Positions 19,131 through 26,881 of a DNA stretch of 64,000 bases are shown here, in pieces. The notes beneath the pieces are model-generated. The model was given only the letters and a program-made list of their open reading frames with translations, ran no database searches and had not been told where the DNA came from. A program made the position numbers and the translations under genes. The stretch's first letter is position 1. The number at the start of each line of letters is the position of its first letter. Source of the DNA: Candidatus Gastranaerophilales bacterium (lineage in GTDB: Bacteria > Cyanobacteriota > Vampirovibrionia > Gastranaerophilales > Gastranaerophilaceae); contig CALUWC010000008.1 of the NCBI GenBank assembly GCA_944324395.1, positions 1 to 64,000 on the forward strand, read 5' to 3'.

Positions 19131-19598
19131 ATGGGGTTAACTTTTGGTCGTTATGTACGTTCGTTTGTAAATAATGTTCCGTTTGAACGTATTTTTAATT
19201 TGGGCGGAGAAAAGGTTATTGCTAAAACCGGTGTGACTTCAAAAGGCATGAAATATACAAAGTTGTACAATACAGATGGGGAATTAATCAGCTGGAAAAA
19301 TTCGTTAAACGGTAAAATTAAAAAAGGCAGATATGAAAAAGTCGGAATGTATGATTACAACAAAGGGGTAGAAACTCAATTAGCCGGCAATAAAAAATTA
19401 ACAACAATAAGATTTGACGGAACAGAAAAGGCTCCGGATAAAAGCCGCCGGTTATTTGATGATGATCCGTTTGATCCGTTAAATAAACAAAATCCGCTGA
19501 GTCCAAATTATGATCCGCTTTATAATGATGACTCATACGGAATATTGAACAATGATCCGTTCAGTAACCCCTGGGATAAAAACCCATGGGATTTATAA
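19131..19598 (+). CDS. Unknown protein with DPF/DPL-rich tail
   Basis: 155 residues, no recognised family. The N-terminal two thirds look like a beta-rich repeat of residues around K-Y-T-K-L-Y-N-T-D-G-E and G-R-Y-E-K-V-G, reminiscent of YD-like repeats. The C-terminus (about 108-155) is acidic and aromatic with repeated Asp-Pro-Phe/Leu units (DDDPFDPL, YDPLYNDD, NDPFSNPWDKNPWDL), probably a disordered ligand or binding tail. It has an AAAGGAA SD and a terminator on its 3' side. Confidence 0.7.
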   Translation: MGLTFGRYVRSFVNNVPFERIFNLGGEKVIAKTGVTSKGMKYTKLYNTDGELISWKNSLNGKIKKGRYEKVGMYDYNKGVETQLAGNKKLTTIRFDGTEKAPDKSRRLFDDDPFDPLNKQNPLSPNYDPLYNDDSYGILNNDPFSNPWDKNPWDL

Positions 19599-19600
19599 AT

Positions 19601-19635
19601 AAAAAAGACTTTGGAAATACTCCAAAGTCTTTTTT
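19601..19635. terminator. Bidirectional terminator
   Basis: A 15-bp perfect stem (AAAAAAGACTTTGGA) with a 5-nt loop sits between the convergent 19131 gene and rplA, with T runs usable on both strands. It ends the ribosomal-protein operon right after rplA. Confidence 0.88.
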
Positions 19636-19652
19636 AAAATTTAGTACAAATT

Positions 19653-20375
19653 TTATACTAATTCTTTTACTTCAGCAGCAAAGTTCTTAGGATCTAATTT
19701 AATTCCAGGTCCCATTGTTGTTGATAAGTAAACTGATTTAACAAATGTACCCTTTGCAGAAGCCGGTTTTGCTTTCAAAACAGCATCCGCTAAAGTAGCA
19801 TAGTTTTTAATCAAATCTTCTTCTGAGAATTGAATTTTTCCGATAGGGCAGTGAATCATACCTTGTTTGTCTGCTCTATATTCAACTTTACCGGCTTTAG
19901 CATCTTTAACAGCTTTTGCAATATCCATTGTTACTGTTCCTGTTTTCGGGTTTGGCATCAAACCTTTAGGTCCTAATACTCTACCTAATTTACCCAACAT
20001 TCCCATACAATCAGGTGTTGCAATCAATGTATCAAAATCAAACCAACCGCCTGAAATCTTATCAATAATTTCTTCAGCACCCGCATAATCTGCACCGGCT
20101 TCAGTTGCTTCAGTAGCTTTTGCTCCTTTTGCAATAACACAAACTTTTACTTCTTTGCCTAAGCCTGCAGGTAATACAACTGTTGATCTGATTTGTTGAT
20201 CTGCTTGACGAACATCAATACCTAAACGCATGTGACATTCAACTGTTTCATTAAATTTTGAAACTTCTTTTGATATTTCCTGTAATTTTTTAATAGCATC
20301 TACTGCTGTTGACGGTTGAACAAAACCTTCCAGCATTTCTTGCATTTTTCTTTGTTTTTTAGTTAATTTTGACAT
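19653..20375 (-). CDS. rplA: 50S ribosomal protein L1
   Basis: L1 forms the mobile stalk at the ribosomal E site and in many bacteria represses its own L11-L1 operon. The 240 residues show [24 protein letters not shown], the [32 protein letters not shown] block (as separate short signatures [14 protein letters not shown] and NPKTGTVT) and [17 protein letters not shown] near the end. It is the last gene of the rpmG-secE-nusG-rplK-rplA unit. A leader hairpin like that of rplK precedes it. Confidence 0.97.
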   Translation of the reverse strand: MSKLTKKQRKMQEMLEGFVQPSTAVDAIKKLQEISKEVSKFNETVECHMRLGIDVRQADQQIRSTVVLPAGLGKEVKVCVIAKGAKATEATEAGADYAGAEEIIDKISGGWFDFDTLIATPDCMGMLGKLGRVLGPKGLMPNPKTGTVTMDIAKAVKDAKAGKVEYRADKQGMIHCPIGKIQFSEEDLIKNYATLADAVLKAKPASAKGTFVKSVYLSTTMGPGIKLDPKNFAAEVKELV

Positions 20376-20426
20376 TTTTTAATTTTCCTTTCGTGGTAAT
20401 AGCGGATTATTAATCCTTCCATCTAA
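20376..20426 (-). promoter_or_regulatory. rplA leader element
   Basis: On the minus strand the 51-nt spacer holds TGGAAGGATTAAT, a short GGATT/AATCC hairpin, then CCGCT and ACCACGAAAGGA (the ribosome site). The same order of words occurs before rplK. It could be an L1 autoregulatory site or a processing signal. Confidence 0.45.
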
Positions 20427-20852
20427 TTAATCTTTTACTGTAACACCCATTGCTCTGCAAGAACCTGCAATCATTTTTACTGCAGCTTCCATTGTAGTAG
20501 CATTTAAATCGTCCATTTTAATTTTAGCGATTTCTTCTAATTGTGCTCTTGTGATTTCTGCAACTTTATCTTTGTTAGGAGCTGATGATCCTTTTGAGAT
20601 ATTTAATGCTTTTTTAATCAATACAGGAGCTGGAGGTGATTTGATGATAAATGTAAAACTTTTATCTTCATAAACATCAATAACAACCGGAATAATATAT
20701 CCTGCTTTGTCTTGTGTTTTTGCATTGAACTGCTTACAAAAATCCATGATATTTACACCATGCTGACCTAATGCCGGACCAACCGGTGGTGATGGATTAG
20801 CTTTGCCTGCTTCAATTTGAAGCTTGATTTTTCCTACTACTTTTTTTGCCAT
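20427..20852 (-). CDS. rplK: 50S ribosomal protein L11
   Basis: L11 sits at the GTPase-associated centre. The 141-residue product from the ATG at 20852 begins [38 protein letters not shown] (given here only as the family signature blocks [15 protein letters not shown] and HGVNIMDF) and ends [10 protein letters not shown]. The start has an AAAGGAG SD. An upstream in-frame extension of 19 residues covers the leader hairpin and is rejected. Confidence 0.97.
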   Translation of the reverse strand: MAKKVVGKIKLQIEAGKANPSPPVGPALGQHGVNIMDFCKQFNAKTQDKAGYIIPVVIDVYEDKSFTFIIKSPPAPVLIKKALNISKGSSAPNKDKVAEITRAQLEEIAKIKMDDLNATTMEAAVKMIAGSCRAMGVTVKD

Positions 20853-20925
20853 TTTTTTCTCCTTTTGTGGTTCAAGCGGTTTATCCGTACAAGATAAATC
20901 CTTCCACATTGTTTGTACTTACTTA
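20853..20925 (-). promoter_or_regulatory. rplK leader element
   Basis: On the minus strand this spacer contains TGTGGAAGGATTTATC, an imperfect hairpin to GATAAACC, then CCGCTTGAACCACAAAAGGAG. The words match the rplA leader in sequence, order and distance from the start codon. Confidence 0.45.
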
Positions 20926-21564
20926 TTATAATTTATTAATTTGTTTGTATTCCAATTCTACCGGAGTTTCACGTCCGAAGATAGATACGTTTGCTCTTAA
21001 TTTAGACTTATCAGGATAAACCTCAATAATATCCGCATCAAAGTCTGCAAACGGTCCTGATATAATTCTAACTTTATCACCGACTTTGACATCAAGTTCA
21101 ACTTTTTCAACCTGTGAAGATGATCTGTGAAGAATCTTCTTAATTTCACTTTCTCTTGCCGGTATCGGTTTTTTGGCTGAACCCACAAATTTTGTAACAC
21201 CGGAAGTGTGTCTTACAACATACCAGCTGTCTTCATCCATTATCATCTCTACAAGCACATAACCCGGAAAGATTTTTTCTTCTTTTTCCTGTTTCTTACC
21301 GGCTTTCATTTGGGTTACTGTTTTTTGAGGAACTTCGATTCTAAAGATTTTGTCACCCATATTCATATATTCAATACGTTTTTCAAGATTTACTTTAACC
21401 TTGTTTTCGTATCCTGAATATGTGTGTACTATATACCATCTTTTTTGGTTTTTCTTAGCTTCCTTAGCTTCTTTTTCTGCTGATTCTTTAGCTTCTGCTT
21501 CAGCTTGTTCTGCTAAGACATCTTCATTAAGTTGTTCTTCCATTGTTTTTTCTTTTTTAGTCAT
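20926..21564 (-). CDS. nusG: Transcription antitermination factor NusG
   Basis: NusG binds RNA polymerase and couples it to Rho or the ribosome. The 212-residue protein has a highly charged N-terminal extension (about 1-40, Glu/Lys/Ala-rich), the NGN domain starting KRWYIVHTYSGYENKVK, and a C-terminal KOW domain (VKVGDKVRIISGPFADFDADI). It lies between secE and rplK, the usual order. The extension is longer than in E. coli and may be disordered. Confidence 0.96.
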   Translation of the reverse strand: MTKKEKTMEEQLNEDVLAEQAEAEAKESAEKEAKEAKKNQKRWYIVHTYSGYENKVKVNLEKRIEYMNMGDKIFRIEVPQKTVTQMKAGKKQEKEEKIFPGYVLVEMIMDEDSWYVVRHTSGVTKFVGSAKKPIPARESEIKKILHRSSSQVEKVELDVKVGDKVRIISGPFADFDADIIEVYPDKSKLRANVSIFGRETPVELEYKQINKL

Positions 21565-21594
21565 AAGCCACCTTTATAAATTCTGCTTAAAATC

Positions 21595-21786
21595 TTACTT
21601 AATCAGGCTAAGCAACCCTTTGAACAAAAGATCCATCAAATATATTGCCACAGTAAATACAAATACAATTACAATAACAGAAATTGTTTCGGTAACAACC
21701 TGTCTTCTTTCAGGCCAGCTGACTTTCGTCCATTCTGTTCTTACACCTTTGAAATATGTTTTAATTGCTTCTACTGCTTGATTCAT
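21595..21786 (-). CDS. secE: Preprotein translocase subunit SecE
   Basis: The essential small SecYEG subunit. The 63 residues form the single-helix bacterial type: an amphipathic N-terminus (YFKGVRTEWTKVSWPERRQV, the SecE motif) and one membrane helix (about 36-57). It lies between tRNA-Trp and nusG as in many bacteria. Confidence 0.95.
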   Translation of the reverse strand: MNQAVEAIKTYFKGVRTEWTKVSWPERRQVVTETISVIVIVFVFTVAIYLMDLLFKGLLSLIK

Positions 21787-21817
21787 TTTGTAATCCTTTA
21801 TTATTTTTAGTTAAATC

Positions 21818-21890
21818 CGCGCCCTGAAGGACTCGAACCCTCGACATCCGGTTTTGGAGACCGACGTTCTACCAACTGAACTAAGGACGC
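21818..21890 (-). tRNA. tRNA-Trp (anticodon CCA)
   Basis: Minus-strand cloverleaf: acceptor GCGTCCT/AGGGCGC (one G-U), D arm GTTC-AGTTGGTA-GAAC, anticodon stem TCGGT/ACCGG with loop CTCCAAA (anticodon CCA), and T arm GAGGG-TTCGAGT-CCTTC. The discriminator is G. The 3' CCA is not encoded, unlike in tRNA-Val. It lies between rpmG and secE and is probably processed from the same transcript. Confidence 0.95.
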
Positions 21891-21945
21891 AAGCGGGGAT
21901 TATCCCCTATTGCATACCGGCAGCAGTGCCGCCTCAGCTCAATTG

Positions 21946-22113
21946 CTATTTTGTTTCTTTGTGAGCTGTATGTTTTTGACATTTAGGACAATATTTGTTT
22001 AATTCCAATCTTTCCTTAATGTTCTTTTTGTTTTTTGTTGTTGTGTAGTTTCTTTCTTTGCATTCTTCACAAGCTAAAACTACCATTCTGTCATTTTTTC
22101 CTTTGATACCCAT
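21946..22113 (-). CDS. rpmG: 50S ribosomal protein L33
   Basis: A 55-residue protein, [18 protein letters not shown]..., with the L33 core [12 protein letters not shown] and [17 protein letters not shown]. Two Cys-x2-Cys pairs (CEEC and CPKC) mark the zinc-binding (C+) form. It is too short for many ORF callers, but it stands at the head of the rpmG-tRNA-Trp-secE-nusG cluster, where this gene is expected. Confidence 0.95.
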   Translation of the reverse strand: MGIKGKNDRMVVLACEECKERNYTTTKNKKNIKERLELNKYCPKCQKHTAHKETK

Positions 22114-22208
22114 TGTTTTTATTTCCTTTATTATTTTATTAACTTGTCTCCTATTTAAAATAGAATGTGAACATTACACATTCTATCTTTTTCGGCTTAT
22201 AGCTCTAT

Positions 22209-22214
22209 TTTATA
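22209..22214 (-). promoter_or_regulatory. Extended -10 for rpmG operon
   Basis: Minus-strand TGGTATAAA is an extended -10 element (TGnTATAAA) about 95 nt before the rpmG start. It probably drives the rpmG to rplA unit. Confidence 0.45.
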
Positions 22215-22270
22215 CCAAACAAAATAAATTGCAAACCAATTGTTAACAAATACTACATTTTTGACATATA

Positions 22271-22296
22271 AAAAGCACCTGATATCAGGTGCTTTT
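22271..22296 (-). terminator. Terminator of coaD operon
   Basis: A 26-bp perfect palindrome (AAAAGCACCTG stem, ATAT loop) lies just after the minus-strand gene ending at 22319, with a T run on that strand. Confidence 0.8.
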
Positions 22297-22318
22297 AAAA
22301 TATTTATAAACATTGTAT

Positions 22319-22882
22319 TTAACGACGCGAATTGACAGCTTGTGATTGATATTTACCTATTGCATCATTTCTAAGCTGTTCCATATATATCTGACCATTT
22401 TTAACAACTTGCTGCAATTGAGTCAAATTGCCTTCCAAACTTGTCAAAACTTGTTCTGCATATAATTCAGCACCTTCTCTGATTTTCATAGCTTCATCTG
22501 TAGCCTGAAGCCTAATATTTTCTGCATCTTGAAGTGCGATATGCTTAATTTTTTCACAATCTTCTACAACTTCATTTTTAATTCTTATACCTTCACGCTC
22601 AATTGCTTTAATCTGATCAGATTCAGACAATTTCCTGTCAGCTTCTGCCTGGGCATCTTGTATAATTTTATTAGCTTTTTGCTGGGCTTCATTTTGAAGT
22701 TCTTCTTTACGTTTCAAAAAGAGTCTTGCTTCCTGAACCTCAACAGGCAAAGCCGCATATATTCTATCAATCAGTGCTTCTATTTCCCGTTTATTTACTA
22801 CAGTGTATTTAAGTACGGAATAACCCTCATCAAGGCTTATTTCTAACATCTTTAGTAAATCATACACTCCGTTTTGTGGCAT
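22319..22882 (-). CDS. Coiled-coil protein with REIE/LID domain
   Basis: 187 residues. The N-terminal domain (about 6-62; YDLLKMLEISLDEG... VVNKREIEALIDRIYAALPVEVQEA) is a roughly 52-residue helical module found twice more in the neighbouring protein. Then comes a long Glu/Gln/Lys/Ala coiled coil (about 60-170), resembling DivIVA or ATP-synthase subunit-b stalks but without a membrane segment. The arrangement resembles, from memory, a cyanobacterial family of coiled-coil proteins. Probably a structural or septum/membrane-associated protein; function unknown. Confidence 0.75.
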   Translation of the reverse strand: MPQNGVYDLLKMLEISLDEGYSVLKYTVVNKREIEALIDRIYAALPVEVQEARLFLKRKEELQNEAQQKANKIIQDAQAEADRKLSESDQIKAIEREGIRIKNEVVEDCEKIKHIALQDAENIRLQATDEAMKIREGAELYAEQVLTSLEGNLTQLQQVVKNGQIYMEQLRNDAIGKYQSQAVNSRR

Positions 22883-22978
22883 ATTTAATATCCCTTATCC
22901 CTTTCACATTTTATATTATATATATTACATAAGCACTTTTTAATTGTCAAATAATATCTTTCCATGTAATTACATAAT

Positions 22979-23380
22979 TTAACATGTCTTATCATTGCTC
23001 AGGGTTTGAACTTCCACAATTTCATCAGGGATATTGGCGGAAATCTTGTCAAGAAGGTTCTCAATCTCACGAATATTGATTATTACATAAGAAGCAACAC
23101 TCAACGCTTCCGCAACCATAATTTCAAGCATTTTCAAATATTCATATAACTTATTGCGTCCTGAATCAACAGTTTTGTCTTGCTTAGGAAGATTTTTAGT
23201 ATTTTTTAAATATTCTCTTGCTACTTGCAAATCCACAGGCAGAGTTTCATATATTTCATCAATAAGTTTTTCAACCCCCCGCTTGTTAACAGCAACATAA
23301 CCTCTAAAAATAGGCAGGGAATAACTTTGATTTATTTTGCTTTCAAGTTCTTTGATAATTTTAGTTGACCTGAAATACAT
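22979..23380 (-). CDS. Protein of two tandem REIE/LID modules
   Basis: 133 residues formed by two copies of the same helical module: about 6-60 (KIIKELESKINQS...VNKRGVEKLIDEIYETLPVDLQ) and about 77-128 (LYEYLKMLEIMVAEA...INIREIENLLDKISANIPDEI). The module is shared with the downstream coiled-coil gene, but no coiled coil follows here. The start lies 2 nt after the coaD stop, so they form one operon. Function unknown. Confidence 0.72.
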   Translation of the reverse strand: MYFRSTKIIKELESKINQSYSLPIFRGYVAVNKRGVEKLIDEIYETLPVDLQVAREYLKNTKNLPKQDKTVDSGRNKLYEYLKMLEIMVAEALSVASYVIINIREIENLLDKISANIPDEIVEVQTLSNDKTC

Positions 23381-23382
23381 AT

Positions 23383-23859
23383 CTAAAAACTTCTCCTTTT
23401 CAAATATTCATCAACCGCTTCAGGCACAAATTTCGAAATATCACCGCCGTTAGTGAGAATTTCTTTTATTGTACTAGATGAAATAAAGTTATATTTGGGT
23501 TTTGTGATTAAAAAAACTGTTTTAATATCTTCACACAATGCACTGTTAGTTTGCGACAACTGCATTTCATATTCAAAATCAGAAACCGCACGAAGTCCCC
23601 TGATTAAAACCTCTGCTCCATGTTTTTTAGCATATTCAATAGTCAAACCTTCAAAGGAATCTACTTCAACGTTATCAAGATGCGGAATACTCTTTCTTAT
23701 AAGCATAACTCTTTCTTCAACCGACAAAAAGCCTTTTTTTTCGCCATTGTGAGCAACTGCTATAATAACCTTGTCAAAAATACCAGCCGCACTTTTCAAA
23801 ATATCCAAATGTCCTTTTGTTACCGGATCAAAACTGCCCGGATATATTGCAATTTTCAT
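23383..23859 (-). CDS. coaD: Phosphopantetheine adenylyltransferase
   Basis: Transfers AMP from ATP to 4'-phosphopantetheine, the penultimate step of coenzyme A synthesis. The 158-residue nucleotidyltransferase has YPGSFDPVTKGHLDIL with the T/HxGH-type site (9-18), RGLRAVSDFEYE and the ISSSTIKE motif near 128-135. It is the first gene of the operon with two module-bearing proteins. Confidence 0.96.
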   Translation of the reverse strand: MKIAIYPGSFDPVTKGHLDILKSAAGIFDKVIIAVAHNGEKKGFLSVEERVMLIRKSIPHLDNVEVDSFEGLTIEYAKKHGAEVLIRGLRAVSDFEYEMQLSQTNSALCEDIKTVFLITKPKYNFISSSTIKEILTNGGDISKFVPEAVDEYLKRRSF

Positions 23860-24022
23860 TTTTCCCTCATTTCTTGCTTGATTATAAATTAAGAAGCTTT
23901 TTTTTTCAACTTCAGAGCTAAACCATGCCTGGCAAGGAATTCAGCATGTGAACAATTGTAAATTTACAACAAGAACTTAGCAATTTTTGATATAAAAAAT
24001 ACTTTATTAGTATATATAAATG

Positions 24023-24138
24023 ATATATAAATGCTTTTTATATATACATTACTACCTTCTACTTTCTACCTACTAATCTTTTACACGAGGAATTGTAAAG
24101 ATTCCAAGGAGCTTCTTTTTACAAAGAAGCTTTTTTTT
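24023..24138 (+). ncRNA. Candidate small RNA
   Basis: A TTGATA box (23987-23992), an 18-nt spacer and TATATA (24011-24016) would start a plus-strand transcript near 24023. It would end at a strong terminator: stem AGCTTCTTT/AAAGAAGCT (24110-24131) plus eight Ts. No plus-strand gene is upstream to need this terminator. Family unknown. Confidence 0.35.
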
Positions 24139-24245
24139 GGACATTTCGCAAAAACACAAACAAAGTAAAAATCGAACACTAATCAATAGAAAATTGAGTT
24201 TTCGTTGTTGGGGTGAGAGGGTAGTGGTGAGAGTCGAATATAGAA

Positions 24246-24339
24246 AAACAAAGGCAGGGGAATTAGTAGATGTAAAACTGTCGTGATAACAGCCGTTACC
24301 CCTGCCTGATAAGTCCCCGTACCAGCAAGGTGTAAGGGG
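24246..24339 (-). ncRNA. Structured 3' UTR or RNA candidate
   Basis: Read on the minus strand: a CCCC..GGGG hairpin with inner ACC/GGT pairs (24315-24339), then a 9-bp stem AGGCAGGGG/CCCCTGCCT (24252-24307) enclosing a small CTGT/ACAG hairpin, then TTTGTTTTT. It follows the pilin-like gene by about 43 nt. It may be that gene's terminator, a separate RNA or a regulatory 3' element. Confidence 0.4.
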
Positions 24340-24382
24340 AAGGGTAAATGTTGTTACGAGATTTTTGTTTCAGCAACTGTAA

Positions 24383-25606
24383 TTATTTTTTCGAATAATT
24401 AACGGTATATGTTGTTGTTTTTCCAACAATAGTACCGCCCTCACATCGTCCGGTTCCGCCATCAACTGTCAGAGTACATACAACGTTTTCAGCTTCATAT
24501 TTACTTTTGCAGCCATGTCTTTGCTTTTTTTCACGCTCATAAGTATATTCAAGATAATTTGTACCTGATTCTTTTTTATGCGTAGTTGTAATACAAGTAC
24601 GACCTTGCCAATAACTGCCACTACCATTACAAGAAACTACGCAATAAGAGCTACTAGCCGCTGTTCGCACTCTATCATACTCAACTGATATTTTTACAGG
24701 AGCTCCATCACTGGCCTTAACTTCATAAATCATATATTTTTCTTCCCAGCAGTTTCCTCCATCTTCACATGAAGGACGGCTGTCATTATCATCAGAATCT
24801 TTATCCCAGAGAACTTGAATAGTCGCAGTTTTAGTACATGCCGGATTATTTTTTCTGATTTCTTCATACGTACAACAATCATCATTTGCATTAGAAATAG
24901 TTTTTGTCAAACAGCAGCCTAAGCCCTTAGGATTTGTTTCGCATGGATCCGGCTCTGGTGGTGGCGTTGGTTCTTCAATTTCAGGTTCTTCCCCTTCCAG
25001 ATTTTCCCAATCAAGTCTTATTACTCCCTCAGTATCCTTATTTTGTCCTATTCTTGTTTTCATACCTATAGTAAACACCCGAAGATCTCTGTCAAAAACG
25101 TTAGGGCCTTTTTTGCCGTTTAAATCTATTACACCGTAAATATTATCAGCTCCAATCTGAGGAGTTAAACAAAGACTCATGCCGTTTTTTAAAATTGCAC
25201 AGGCACCTTTATAATCAGGTTTGTACTCGTCACGTTTCTTCCCTTTCTCATATATATAATATTCATCAGCAAAACAATTTTTTGGCTCATCGCATATTGA
25301 TGTTGTCCGTAAATACTTTTTCATATACAATCCGACACTATCATCATAATTATCCGGCTTTGTTTCTACATACATCATTGTAGAAAAGAAATCAGCTTTA
25401 TTTTCAGAAACAGCAAGACCATCTATAGAATTCTGTATGGTCTGTATTTCTCTTTCAAAAGCAGAATCAAATGTTCGCTTTTGGTAACTACTAAACGCCT
25501 TTGGCAAAACCAGCCCTGCAATTATTCCAACGATTGCAACCGCTATCAAAACTTCCGTTAATGTGAACGCTGAAGCTTTTGTTTTCCGTTCCATCATACT
25601 TTTCAT
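24383..25606 (-). CDS. Cys-rich type IV prepilin-like protein
   Basis: 407 residues. After a short basic leader comes the prepilin signal A|FTLTEVLIAVAIVGIIAGLVLP. The residue before the cleavage point is Ala instead of the usual Gly, and Glu is at +5 of the mature protein. The mature part has a pseudopilin-like domain (to about 200), a Pro/Glu linker (EEPEIEEPTPPPEPDP) and a Cys-rich C-terminal region with more than a dozen cysteines, probably disulfide-bonded outside the cell. The ATG at 25606 is chosen for its GAGGT SD; an upstream GTG overlaps the SD. Probably a minor pilin or secretion pseudopilin. Confidence 0.8.
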   Translation of the reverse strand: MKSMMERKTKASAFTLTEVLIAVAIVGIIAGLVLPKAFSSYQKRTFDSAFEREIQTIQNSIDGLAVSENKADFFSTMMYVETKPDNYDDSVGLYMKKYLRTTSICDEPKNCFADEYYIYEKGKKRDEYKPDYKGACAILKNGMSLCLTPQIGADNIYGVIDLNGKKGPNVFDRDLRVFTIGMKTRIGQNKDTEGVIRLDWENLEGEEPEIEEPTPPPEPDPCETNPKGLGCCLTKTISNANDDCCTYEEIRKNNPACTKTATIQVLWDKDSDDNDSRPSCEDGGNCWEEKYMIYEVKASDGAPVKISVEYDRVRTAASSSYCVVSCNGSGSYWQGRTCITTTHKKESGTNYLEYTYEREKKQRHGCKSKYEAENVVCTLTVDGGTGRCEGGTIVGKTTTYTVNYSKK

Positions 25607-25761
25607 AAACACCTCATCTTTGATTTAAAGTTGTAAAATTTACAAATATATCATTCTAAGTTTTATATTATCATTTTTAATTATAATTATCAATATTTAA
25701 TCATTTTTACTTGGTTCTAAAAATTCTGGAATATGTTTTAATAGAAAATGGACTTTATAGA

Positions 25762-26076
25762 ATGAATATAAAAAAATATTTAGGAAAAAGAATTAAAGAG
25801 CTTAGAAAGAATAAACATTACTCCCAGGAACAGTTAGCAGAGAAGCTTGAAATAAGCCAAAATGCTCTGAGTTATATTGAAACAGGAGAAAATTTCTTTT
25901 CTGCAGAAACGTTAGAACGTCTTATCAAAACTCTTGATATTGAGCCGCAGGAACTTTTTACATTCAGCCACCTGCAGCCCAAAGAAAATCTTATAGACGA
26001 AATTATAATTATGCTCAAAAATAACCCTGACAAAATTCAAGAAGTATATAAAATCACCAAAGCACTAACTTTATAA
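25762..26076 (+). CDS. XRE-family transcriptional regulator
   Basis: 104 residues from the ATG at 25762: a Cro/C1-type helix-turn-helix (KRIKELRKNKHYSQEQLAEKLEISQNALSYIETG) and a short helical C-terminus. An upstream in-frame TTG adds 17 residues unlikely to be native. The SD is weak. It may regulate nearby genes; targets unknown. Confidence 0.85.
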   Translation: MNIKKYLGKRIKELRKNKHYSQEQLAEKLEISQNALSYIETGENFFSAETLERLIKTLDIEPQELFTFSHLQPKENLIDEIIIMLKNNPDKIQEVYKITKALTL

Positions 26077-26118
26077 AAATAAGCATTTTAAACTATATAA
26101 GATTATTAATTTTTGTAG

Positions 26119-26124
26119 TATAAT
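26119..26124 (+). promoter_or_regulatory. clpP -10 element
   Basis: A perfect TATAAT 24 nt before the clpP start, in the 71-nt gap after the XRE gene. The -35 is not clear. Confidence 0.4.
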
Positions 26125-26147
26125 TTCTCCAGAAAAGGAGAGTTTAA

Positions 26148-26759
26148 ATGGACCAGGAAACATATATGAAAATAATGGGCTATGTTCCCACTGTTATTGA
26201 AGCATCTTCAAGGGGCGAAAGATCTTTTGATATATTTTCAAGACTTTTAAGAGAAAGAATTATATTTCTCGGAACAGAAATTGATGATGATGTTGCAAAT
26301 TCAATTGTAGCACAGCTTTTACTATTAGATAGCGAAAATTCAGAAAAAGATATCATGCTATATATTAATAGTCCAGGCGGAGTTATCACTTCAGGAATGG
26401 CAATATACGATACGATGCAGCTTATCAAAGCTGATGTTTCTACTATATGTCTTGGAGAAGCAGCTTCAATGGGTGCTTTCCTGCTTTCTGCCGGAACAAA
26501 AGGTAAAAGAATGGCTCTGCCAAGTGCAAGAATAATGATTCACCAGCCTTTAGGCGGTGCCAAAGGTCAAGCTACCGATATTGAATTGGAAGCAAAAGAA
26601 ATTCTCAGAATGAAAGATATGTTAATCGGTATTATGGCAGAAAATTCCGGGCAGCCTTTTGACAAAGTTAAAGAAGATTGCGAAAGAGATCATTACCTGT
26701 CTGCATTTGAAGCTAAAGAATACGGACTTATAGACAAGGTTATAGAACGCAGTCATTAA
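26148..26759 (+). CDS. clpP: ATP-dependent Clp protease proteolytic subunit
   Basis: ClpP forms the tetradecameric serine-protease chamber fed by Clp ATPases. The 203 residues contain [22 protein letters not shown], the nucleophile Ser in [14 protein letters not shown], the His in [17 protein letters not shown], and the C-terminal [30 protein letters not shown]. The partner ATPase gene is not adjacent. Confidence 0.96.
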   Translation: MDQETYMKIMGYVPTVIEASSRGERSFDIFSRLLRERIIFLGTEIDDDVANSIVAQLLLLDSENSEKDIMLYINSPGGVITSGMAIYDTMQLIKADVSTICLGEAASMGAFLLSAGTKGKRMALPSARIMIHQPLGGAKGQATDIELEAKEILRMKDMLIGIMAENSGQPFDKVKEDCERDHYLSAFEAKEYGLIDKVIERSH

Positions 26760-26789
26760 TAAATATTAAGAAATATTAACAAACAGTCC

Positions 26790-26823
26790 AAAAACATGCA
26801 ATATCTTGATGTTGCATGTTTTT
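26790..26823 (+). terminator. clpP terminator
   Basis: A 12-bp stem (AAAAACATGCAA) with a 10-nt loop is followed by TTTTTATATATAT. It resembles the hairpin before 5606 in sequence. Confidence 0.8.
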
Positions 26824-26881
26824 ATATATATGTAGGTAAAAAAAGGTTAGTTATAAAGGTTAAAAAGGTAGGGTTAGAATT

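Larger units (their letters stand above)
23860..24382. other. 523-bp intergenic region with RNA-like elements
   Basis: No ORF of substance. It contains a plus-strand promoter-like pair and terminator (23987-24138), and minus-strand nested hairpins ending in a T run (24246-24339). The word AAGAAGCTTTTTTTT occurs both near 23891 and near 24125. Confidence 0.5.

Noticed and set aside
20427-20909. Longer L11 start at 20909
   Set aside because: The extra 19 residues lie in the leader hairpin; the ATG at 20852 has the SD and the family N-terminus.
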